Shown here: one piece after another, positions 56,030-64,000 of the stretch | Numbering within the stretch: the first letter of the stretch is position 1 | Layout of the letters: each line of letters opens with the position of its first letter | Source: Strigamia acuminata | Lineage: Eukaryota > Arthropoda > Chilopoda > Geophilomorpha > Linotaeniidae | Direction: 5' to 3' | DNA length: 64,000 bases | Assembly (NCBI GenBank): GCA_949358305.1 | Contig: OX442314.1 | Location: forward strand, 46,012,581-46,076,580 | The notes under the pieces: model-generated | Seen by the model: the letters and a program-made list of their open reading frames with translations, nothing else | The model's database searches: none | What the model was told of the DNA's origin: nothing | Made by a program: the position numbers and the translations under genes

Positions 56030-56214
56030 GCCTTTTATAGTCCACTCTTGCACCATGGGTACGAAAGTATCTCTTCCCATTGGTTGTCGGATTAGTGACC
56101 GGATGTGATGTTATCAGGGTCACTACTCCGCAACCTTCAACGCCACCTGGCGGGTGGGGTTGGGCTGGGCCATGGGGGAATGGTGTTGCAGTGGCCGGTT
56201 ATCGGTCACACAGT
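56030..56214 (-). repeat. Partial LTR (U3 and promoter), inverted
   Basis: The reverse complement of this segment matches 53721-53911, from TGTGACCGATAACCGGCC through the TATA region to CAACATCCTG. The TATA is changed to CTATAAAAGG-like in the same place. The rest of the LTR is absent. Confidence 0.8.
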
Positions 56215-56465
56215 GTTTGTGAACTATTAAGATTAAAGTGTTTCTTGATATCAAGAAGGAAATAGTGAATCTATGAATTTGTGAATTTTATGAATTTGTG
56301 TGAATTGTTTCGCTTCACTCCGCTTCATCGCCCTTGTTTCAACGTCAAAATAGACAGTAGGACAATTTTACATTTAGTGATTCTATTTGTAACCGCTTGG
56401 CGTCACTGCCACACGCCGCCCAAGGGCCCTATGGTAATCCCTCCTTGCAGTGGTATGACCCAGTA
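56215..56465. repeat. Dispersed repeat family D, copy 2
   Basis: Matches 19785-20057; it directly abuts the partial LTR on its left. Confidence 0.7.
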
Positions 56466-58040
56466 CAGAGAACTTTCGCAAATAATTTTTCTCATAAGTG
56501 AATGCTTGCATTCGCTCCGTGATATCGCACCGCCGACTTACCGTGACCGAATAATGGAAAGATGCAAAGACGCCGCATTAAACAATCACCCACTGAACAT
56601 TTTGCTTACGAACATGCAAATGGTTCAATTATCATTTGAAACTGGGTATAACTCTTTTCTATACCTAGTGTTTTAAGACTCAAGGAGACGGGTGCTATTA
56701 ATCCATTGTTACTCTTAAATAAGTAATGCAACAATTTAAATTTTTTTCCATAATTATTGGTTTTTTATTATAAGCTTTCAGAAAATGTAAAAATCGCACT
56801 CAGTGCACTTGACCTTTAAGTATGTCGTTAATAATTCAGTTGATTAGATACGAAGTATCTAACCTCATTGATCAGCATAAATTTGGTACTCAGGTTATTG
56901 TAGCTTGAGTGAATGCTGAAAAGATATGATTAAGAATGTTATGAAAGATGACGCTTCCAAAATGAGAGACCACCTGCACCTCCAAGAAATCTCAGGAATC
57001 AAATTTGACCTCAACTTTATGACCACAACTTTATGGACCTCCTAAAACATTTCGCATTCGAATGCCCACTCCTTTACATTCCTAATAGCCAAAAACCTTT
57101 GAGAAAAGTGTCAGGTTTTGTATTTCCTTATGAATTAACTTCACTGTGCTTACAATGAGGTGTTGTCTTTTTAAACTTACTGTCAATACAGGAGTAAGCA
57201 CAAATGACACATGGTTTTTTTTAGTATGATTCTTATATGTCTTTTTAGATACCCACTATGATTTCAGATATAAGTACACAGTGGTTTTTCTCCAGCATTA
57301 AGCTTGTTAATCTGATCCGTCTGATCCGCAAATCCGCGTTTCGGAGCGGATCGGATCGAGTGCGAATTAGACAAAACCATCCGTTGCGGATCGGATATGC
57401 ACTCAATCCACACGATTAATCCCGGGATGGGAATCTGTGATCCGCGGATTGATCCGAACCATCTGCACATGGGACAAGAATTCTTTTTTTTATAACAATT
57501 AACAACAGTATTTGGAATTTAGGATTCCTGATACGTGATACTGTTATAAAACTCAAGACGAATTCTATCCATTTTATTTATTGCAAATGAAATGAATAAA
57601 ATTCGTCTCGAGTCTGATTTGACGAAATTGCCCGATTTGGTTCCGGTCGTGTTGGCCACGCCATCCATTGATTGGTTATTCAAATGCGGTGACGGGGCGT
57701 TCGATATTTTGCATTTTTCTATTTTCGCTTACAAGTTAGTTTTTCATTAGTGTTTTTCCGACCGGAGGCGAAGCACTCGGCGGTCTGAGGTAAGTTTTGC
57801 TTTTACTTTTACTTTTAGTTTCTTGTTTTTCGTGTAATTTATCGTTAGATATTTTCATGCTTTCTTAATTTATTTGTGCGTTTAAATTCTGGTTATTTGA
57901 ACAGTATATCGCGATGCATTTCTAAAGCAGCTACAGCGAGAAGGTATTTAATTAGTTTACTTAGTTTTTATTTAATATTTTATCCAATTCTATTATAATG
58001 ACGAATGAAATTATTGTATTCAGCTGAAGTTTTTACGAGA
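56466..58040. other. No gene seen; CGGATC-rich patch and inverted repeats
   Basis: 57310-57455 is dense in GGATC/GATCC words. ACTCAAGACGAATT/AATTCGTCTCGAGT arms lie at about 57551-57614. No gene is supportable. Confidence 0.4.
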
Positions 58041-58041
58041 A

Positions 58042-58697
58042 CCGGATTCACTGTGGGAGAAGTAGAGAATTACTGCATTCCTATACTCAAAACCACCACA
58101 ACGTTGACCTATTTCCGAGCCAAATTACGCCTAACTGTGGTCTGTGCTCTGCTACGCGGACAAGTAGTTCTGTGTCAAAGCATGACAATTCTGGTGTTAT
58201 GGGCTACTTTTTTGTGCCACTACACCAGTGATACGGCTTCTAATAGGTCAACGTTGTGGTGGTTTTGAGTATAAATGCCTTTGTGTTAGGCAGCCAGTAC
58301 AAGCAACTTCGATCCTCGTTTCGATTGGTTTCGTTGGTATCTGATCGCGGTATTTTATATTTCATTTCTATTTTTTAACGGAATAAACAATTTCCAGTCG
58401 TGGAATGCTCAAGCTCCGATTTGCCCACCACGATGATGGACGCTGGACATCCAGATGTCATTGCAACTTTTACATGAAACAGATTTAATTTAGCTGTAAA
58501 CCGTTTTGAACAGTTGTAAAAAATAGTTTAGTTTAACTCTTGCCAGATGTCTGACAAGCGCTTTCAAACTTCAGTGCCTAATTAACAGTTTGGCACAAAA
58601 TAAATGTACTTGGTCAGCGAAGTAGACATTTAAATAACAAGGAACTGTCTAAGAAACCAACTTTTTGAATGCAGCTAAGTTTAATTCGAAGTTAAAT
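58042..58697. repeat. Dispersed repeat family E, copy 2 (interrupted twice)
   Basis: Matches 31830-32210, with a 188-bp MITE at 58084-58271. It is followed on the right by the LTR retrotransposon starting at 58698. Confidence 0.75.
58084..58271. mobile_element. 188-bp MITE with perfect 30-bp inverted ends, TA target site
   Basis: TACTCAAAACCACCACAACG... (58084-58113) and its exact inverted partner (58242-58271), flanked by TA (58082-58083; 58272-58273). The uninterrupted site is at 31869-31870 in family E copy 1. Perfect ends imply a young insertion. Confidence 0.93.
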
Positions 58698-59573
58698 TGT
58701 GAGTGTTCGGACGGACGCCACGTGGTCAGGGGAGGACCGCGAGGCGCTGGACGCAACACACACGATGATAAATCCCACGAAATACACAAAAGACACAAGT
58801 TTAGGTTTTGGTTATTGCTTTATTGTTGTCTAGGGGTATGATATGGTGTCTCAAGGTGTATTTCCCAAATGTAATAGCGGTTTTGCCGCTATTCCTGATT
58901 GACCACGTGTCACGGCAATCGGTAGATCGCCATGACACGCGAGATCGGTTATTGCAGTTTGTGCCTCGTCGTCGCAACGTTCTTTAGAAACGTGCGGCGA
59001 ACACGGCGTGTTGGACGCTCAGGTCCCGACCGGCAACAGCATTGCTGCGTCGGTTCTTCGGGTCTCTCTTGCGATCAGGTATGGGAAGACGGTCGGGAAG
59101 CGACCGTTCGCCATGCTGGTCGAGAATCAACTCTTGGGCTACTGCGGGGCCCACCACTTCCGGAAGGGGCAGTTCCGGTTCCCAATTGGCCGGAGCCAAT
59201 GACCAACAGCTCCACCTGGTGCGGGGGACCACGCCAGGTCGCGCACGAGAAACACACGAGGTGCGCGAGAGCTGGGAAGCGCCGTGTGTTGCAGTGAAGT
59301 GACAGACTGTGTGGGCAGCCGGTCACAAAATCTTCTCGTTGGCTTTACCAATTTCAAAATGTGTAATAATTATATGGTTTGTGTGACTCTGCCGGCCCCC
59401 ACCACACCCCGGCGCCACCATCGCCTGCGCACTTGACCACTTGACCCTTTACCCGTGGCCCACTCGGGAAACCCCTTTTGGCCCACTTCCGTTCTATTGT
59501 TAGAAATAAAGATTGTGAAGCATTCAATCGAATGCCGTTAAACCAAACGCATCGCCACATTCATTGTCTCACA
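58698..59573 (+). repeat. 5' LTR of second retrotransposon
   Basis: TGTGAG...CTCACA, 876 bp with 6-bp inverted ends, followed at once by TGG of the primer site. AATAAA at about 59503 marks the R region. The left flank is family E sequence. Confidence 0.8.
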
Positions 59574-59591
59574 TGGCGCAGTCAACTCAAC
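59574..59591 (+). promoter_or_regulatory. tRNA primer-binding site
   Basis: TGGCGCAGTCAACTCAAC begins directly after the LTR. TGG pairs with the CCA end of a tRNA; the next bases resemble the Ser-type primer sites of some Drosophila gypsy-like elements, which I hold with low certainty. Confidence 0.7.
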
Positions 59592-59897
59592 GTACCTGAG
59601 GGAAATCGCCCGCTCTCGCTCCCCGCAACGTACGTACAACGTCTCCGCATAACGTACGCATCACGTTTGAAGAGATTTCGCACATATTTAAACGATCATC
59701 GCCCGATCACTGTTCAATCATCGCTCGCCACCGCCCGAACAAGGCCAACCAACGCGCAACCGACTCTACGGACCTCACCATAGACGACCGCTCGCTCTCG
59801 CTCAATCGCCCACGCACCATCGCTCCCCCGGCTGAGGGAACCCACGCTCGTAAGAAGAATAAAAATAAAAACGAAGACACGACTACCACTCGAATAA

Positions 59898-62800
59898 ATG
59901 GCCGCCACTAACGCCGATTTCCTGAACAACGCCGACGCAGCGACGCTGCTCCGCTCGACCAACGAACCGCTCCTGAACCGTTTTGTCGCAAAGGAATTAC
60001 GTGCCGAATGTGTCCGCAGAGGGATTCCGGCTCCCAAAGGTGCAAGCAAGGACGTGTTGGTCGCCGCGTTGCTGCAACGTAATATATCCGACGATGCGGC
60101 CGCCGCAGCCGCGGCCGCCACCGCAGCCGCTGCCGCAGCCGCTGCCCAGCCACCACCCGCCGTCGCCGTTCCATCGCTCACCGACATGGCCACAATTTTA
60201 TCGTTGCTGTCCGCCCACGTTTTGAGTCCGTCCGCATCGCCGCGCATCCGACACGAGGTGGACACGGCAAAATACATGACGCCGTTCTTCGGAAAACGAA
60301 CGGACGACATAAATGAATTCATTCGCCGTGTCGACACCGCGTCCAATCTTGGCAACTGGTCGGAACAGACCAAATTCGTACACGCCAATGGACTACTCAG
60401 AGGCCATGCCCTCGACTGGCTTCGTGTGCACAGCGAAGAAGTTTCCACGTGGCCCCTGTGGACGGCATCGATTCGCCGCTACATGGGCAATAATGAAAGT
60501 TGGACGGATTGGAATGCACGAATGGCCGCACGCGTACAAGCACCCGGCGAGTCCCTGGCAGAATATGCGGGCGCGAAATTCGCGCTGATACACACAACTA
60601 AGCGCTCGTTTCCTATCACCACTCCCGAAATGGTGAAGATGATGATCGCAGGAATGACGGATAAAACGGCGAGGTATGCAGCCCAACAGTTCTCCAAAAT
60701 GTCACTTGAAGAGGTCATGGATGAATTGCGCGATCTGGACGTGTCCACACCCGACGCCAAACCGACGACGCCCGTCGCTTCATCATTCCCGGCCAAATTC
60801 ACACCACGTAACACCGGAGGAACGACAGCACAGCCGCGCACGTTTACACCACGCAGGAAGGATGAAAATTTCCGCCCCGGTGCCGATGTGACTAAAACCA
60901 AGTGTTTTCGCTGTCAGAAAATTGGCCACACGACTTACGATTGCCCGCTTCCCGACAAACGCCCCGCGGACAAGGCAAGACCGTTTGCCCACGCATCGAC
61001 GCAGCAAGCGAATCCATCAACCCCGCGCAAGACGTTCTGCGTATTTCAATCTAAATATCCCACGACGGGACTTTCGATCGTCGACGTCTTCATGGACGAG
61101 GCCCAACGCCCAGTGGAGACATTATTTGATCCCGGCGCTAATGTATCAATTGTCCGCACGGACTGTTTGAGTGACCGGTCGCAGATTCGCCCGAATATCG
61201 ATAACGCAACGCTTGAGGGGTTTCAAGGCGCTGCAATACCGATCGGATACACGGATTTAAATGTATTTTTGGAAAACGAACAATTTCGTGTAAATGATGT
61301 TGCTGTGGTGGACGATCCCCCTTATGAATTGTTACTGGGAACTCCGTTTCGCGACGAGTCCCAGATGTCATGGTGTAGCGAACAGGGCGGCAGGTTAACA
61401 ATAAAGAAAACCGAACATTACTCACGTGTCATTAATTCCATTCGTAGTTGCGGAAGTGCATCAAAACAGAACGATTATTTTACGCCGACGGCGACCGCGA
61501 AACACGAGCGGCGCTGGTCAGAACTCAGCAATAACGAGTCATCGCGCAAGGACATGCTGTTCGAGGTCCGCGCTACTAATGTCCTGGACCGTCCGGGGGC
61601 CGAAGACAGCAAGTTTATTTCCGATCTCGACACAGTCATCGCAGCCACACACGCAAGTGTCATGCCGGAGCAACGCGCCACGCTACGCGAATTATGCATC
61701 GACAATTATGCCGCGTTTACGCACAGCGCACCGCTCGGATTGTGCCCCGATGTTGAGTGCGACATTCCTTTGTCGGATTCGCTGCCCATACGTGAAAAAC
61801 CGGTTCGTTTTAACGCCTCGGACGAGGCATTCGTCCGCGATCTAGTTTTGAAATGGCAACAATTAGGAATTTGTCGCCCATCAAAATCACAAAATAACTT
61901 TCGCCTATTCGTTGTGAACAATCCAGCTAATGTAACCACACCTCGTCGTGCAGTGTTGGACCTCCGCCCGTTAAACAAAAAACTAAACTTAAAAGTGTAT
62001 CGGATGCCAACAATCGACGAAGTGATTGAAAAACTCACGCAAAACTCGCCCACTCTATTTAACGTGTCCGATGTGGCCCAAGCCTTCTACAACATTCGAA
62101 TTGCCAAAGATTGCCAGTCGATCATCGCGTTTTGGACACCGGAGGGTCTGCAGGAGCTATTGCGGATGCCAATGGGTTTGGCAAACTCACCGTTTATAAT
62201 GCAAGACGTGATGGACAAACTGTGCGAAATAATTGAATCTACGGAGCCATACATCGACGATGTGGGCCAGTCACACGCGGTGACGGACGTGTTGATCGCC
62301 AATTTTGGGAAATTTTTGCAGCAAATCATTGCGAATGGCCTCAAAATTCATCTCAGCAAATGTCAGCTGCTTACGGACGAAATTCGTTTCCTCGGTTACC
62401 TTATTTCGGCATCTGGCAGACGCACTGACCCAGCCAGGCTCGAATCGATCAATCGTTTCACGGTATTCAAGACGGTGAAACACATTCGCGCATTTCTGGG
62501 GTTTGCCAGCTATTACCGGCGTTTCGTCCAGAATTTCGCAGCCAAGGTCAAGATACTGACTCTCTTGACACGGAAGAATGCTGTTTTTCAATTAACGGAT
62601 GCCCATTGGAAAGCGATCAACGACATGAAGACGGAATTGCAGAATTGTATTAAACTCGCCCATTTTCGTCACGACAGTGAAACTATCGTCAGTGTGGACG
62701 CATCGTACGATGGCCTCGGCGCATGCCTTCAGCAACGGCAGGACGGGAAACTGGTAACCATCGCATTCGCCAGTCGTTCCATCCCTACCTCGTACGCAAC

Positions 62801-64000
62801 GGCACATTCCAACGAACTCGAATGTCTCGCCGTCCATTGGGCCGTGACCGAGAAATTTCGGTTCTACCTCGCCCCTATTCCTTTCACGATCGTCACGGAC
62901 AATTGGGCGGTTGCGCATCTGACGGCAAAGCGTGAAATAAACCGTAAATATGCTCGGTGGATTCTCGATCTGCAAGAATTTACATTCACTATCAAGCACC
63001 GCAAAGGCACGGATAACATCGTTCCCGACGCTCTCTCTCGAATCTCCGCAGCCTCTCCAACTATCGAACGGAAAATCGCGTTAGCGATAATTAAGGGCCG
63101 CGATCACCGACTGTCGGCGGCCCAGAGGGCTGACCCGGAGTGTGTGTCGTTTGCCGGTGACGCCTCGCAATTTGCGCTGACTGATGGGATTTTACGCAGA
63201 CGGGAGATTCTTGGCGCGAAGGAGGTTTGGAAAATCGTCGTTCCCGCGACGCTAACCTCGGAACTCATCGTTGCGGCCCATAGTGAGGGTGCGCACTGCG
63301 ACGCCGCCAAAACCTACTCACGGCTGAACAGGAACCATTGGTGGCCACACATGTCCCGACAGGTCGCCGAGGTGGTTCGGTCTTGCTCGCAATGTTTAGC
63401 GCACAACCGATGCACTCGGAAGGCCCCCGGACTATTGAAACCTCGTGAAGTCCCTTCTCGCCCATTCGAGGTTATTGCAATTGACCACGCGGGCCCATAC
63501 GCTCCTCACGCGAAGTTTACACATATCCTCGTAGCTATCGACTTACATTCGCGGTTCATCGTCGCAGTTCCAGTTCGCAGCACTAGTGCAACCGCAACAA
63601 TAGACGCTCTGCGTAAGAACGTATTCGGAAGATTCGGCCCAGTGAAGAAAATCATTTCAGACTCCTTTTCCAGTTTCCAGTCTGCGGAAATGGCGGGGTT
63701 CTGCTCGGACAATGGCATTGTGTTGGAAACCACACCCCCGTATTTCCATCAGGCAAATGGCCTTGCGGAACGGACGATCCAATCTATCGTCCAAGGAATC
63801 CGGAAATCGAGTAACGACGTGCGTAAATGGCTCCCAGCATTGGAGAAAGTCGTATGGGGACTCAACACGAACAAGCAGAGTTCCACTCGCTATTCTCCAT
63901 TCGAATTACTGCACGCTTACTCACCCGGAAACAAGGCGGATGTTTTTGACGTGTTCGACGACGACATGGACGATTCCCTACGCGAACTCTTTTCGAAACG
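59898..64000 (+). CDS. gag-pol: gag-pol polyprotein, single ORF, 3' partial
   Basis: ATG at 59898; at least 1367 codons without a stop to the window end. Residues 29-61 resemble a SAP DNA-binding motif (A-K-E-L-R-A-E-C-V-R-R-G-I-P), then a poly-Ala run (about 66-85). Capsid-like region 120-300. CCHC knuckle at 336. Protease has D-P-G-A at 411 instead of D-S/T-G. RT catalytic Asp at 725 and Y-I-D-D at 785; RNase H V-D-A-S at about 933. Integrase HHCC from about 1128; catalytic Asp 1196, Asp 1255, Glu 1291 (D-x35-E). Gag and pol share one frame, so no frameshift signal is needed; the Gag/Pol ratio must be set otherwise. Start choice: first ATG after the leader, in context AAATAAATGG. Confidence 0.9.
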   Translation, partial: MAATNADFLNNADAATLLRSTNEPLLNRFVAKELRAECVRRGIPAPKGASKDVLVAALLQRNISDDAAAAAAAATAAAAAAAAQPPPAVAVPSLTDMATILSLLSAHVLSPSASPRIRHEVDTAKYMTPFFGKRTDDINEFIRRVDTASNLGNWSEQTKFVHANGLLRGHALDWLRVHSEEVSTWPLWTASIRRYMGNNESWTDWNARMAARVQAPGESLAEYAGAKFALIHTTKRSFPITTPEMVKMMIAGMTDKTARYAAQQFSKMSLEEVMDELRDLDVSTPDAKPTTPVASSFPAKFTPRNTGGTTAQPRTFTPRRKDENFRPGADVTKTKCFRCQKIGHTTYDCPLPDKRPADKARPFAHASTQQANPSTPRKTFCVFQSKYPTTGLSIVDVFMDEAQRPVETLFDPGANVSIVRTDCLSDRSQIRPNIDNATLEGFQGAAIPIGYTDLNVFLENEQFRVNDVAVVDDPPYELLLGTPFRDESQMSWCSEQGGRLTIKKTEHYSRVINSIRSCGSASKQNDYFTPTATAKHERRWSELSNNESSRKDMLFEVRATNVLDRPGAEDSKFISDLDTVIAATHASVMPEQRATLRELCIDNYAAFTHSAPLGLCPDVECDIPLSDSLPIREKPVRFNASDEAFVRDLVLKWQQLGICRPSKSQNNFRLFVVNNPANVTTPRRAVLDLRPLNKKLNLKVYRMPTIDEVIEKLTQNSPTLFNVSDVAQAFYNIRIAKDCQSIIAFWTPEGLQELLRMPMGLANSPFIMQDVMDKLCEIIESTEPYIDDVGQSHAVTDVLIANFGKFLQQIIANGLKIHLSKCQLLTDEIRFLGYLISASGRRTDPARLESINRFTVFKTVKHIRAFLGFASYYRRFVQNFAAKVKILTLLTRKNAVFQLTDAHWKAINDMKTELQNCIKLAHFRHDSETIVSVDASYDGLGACLQQRQDGKLVTIAFASRSIPTSYATAHSNELECLAVHWAVTEKFRFYLAPIPFTIVTDNWAVAHLTAKREINRKYARWILDLQEFTFTIKHRKGTDNIVPDALSRISAASPTIERKIALAIIKGRDHRLSAAQRADPECVSFAGDASQFALTDGILRRREILGAKEVWKIVVPATLTSELIVAAHSEGAHCDAAKTYSRLNRNHWWPHMSRQVAEVVRSCSQCLAHNRCTRKAPGLLKPREVPSRPFEVIAIDHAGPYAPHAKFTHILVAIDLHSRFIVAVPVRSTSATATIDALRKNVFGRFGPVKKIISDSFSSFQSAEMAGFCSDNGIVLETTPPYFHQANGLAERTIQSIVQGIRKSSNDVRKWLPALEKVVWGLNTNKQSSTRYSPFELLHAYSPGNKADVFDVFDDDMDDSLRELFSK

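Larger units (their letters stand above)
58698..64000 (+). mobile_element. Second Ty3/gypsy retrotransposon (5' part, intact frame)
   Basis: 5' LTR, primer-binding site, leader and one continuous gag-pol frame running off the window end. It is unrelated at sequence level to copies A and B. With no stop in more than 4.1 kb it looks recent and possibly active, apart from the unusual protease residue. Confidence 0.9.

Noticed and set aside
59714-60448. 244-codon minus-strand ORF opposite gag
   Set aside because: Shadow of the GC-rich gag coding strand, Ala/Ser-rich, no own signals.

Overview
The window is 64 kb of eukaryotic, repeat-rich DNA from an invertebrate, most likely an arthropod. The evidence is a Limpet-type gene (one PET domain followed by six LIM domains), short spliceosomal introns, a CCTAA telomere-like repeat near 40.64 kb, and arthropod-style TATA and TCAGT initiator contexts. 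I cannot name the species.

Region by region. 1-19.36 kb is two apparently identical stretches of a Ty3/gypsy-class LTR retrotransposon on either side of a 200-base assembly gap (6987-7186). Copy A holds the end of pol, a third ORF and an LTR. Copy B holds gag (start lost in the gap), pol, the third ORF and an LTR. Gag and pol carry the same small lesions, while the 829-codon third ORF is open. 19.4-33.8 kb is transposon debris: a (TG)n microsatellite, a truncated FLYWCH/MULE-type gene, LTR-element remnants, a LINE tail and several small inverted-repeat elements. Three of those in the window can be dated against uninterrupted paralogous copies of the same host repeat. 33.9-41.6 kb holds two intronless uncharacterised ORFs and a tandem pair of C2H2 zinc-finger genes. 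43.9-49.9 kb is Limpet, with three possible first exons and MEF2 and CRE-like sites. 50-58.7 kb is again nested small transposons (TA- and TTAA-flanked) and a solo LTR. 58.7 kb to the end is the 5' part of a second Ty3/gypsy element with a single open gag-pol ORF.

The most interesting signal is in the first retrotransposon. Its LTR carries six consecutive two-helix hairpins of the same layout, with paired changes in both helices. The same element has a textbook -1 frameshift site between gag and pol, a consensus splice donor after the hairpin array, and an acceptor five bases before the third ORF, which encodes an Arg/Ser-rich protein of unknown family. Together these suggest an RNA-structure plus Arg-rich accessory-protein system, comparable in logic (not in sequence) to retroviral RNA-export systems. 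That functional link is inference.
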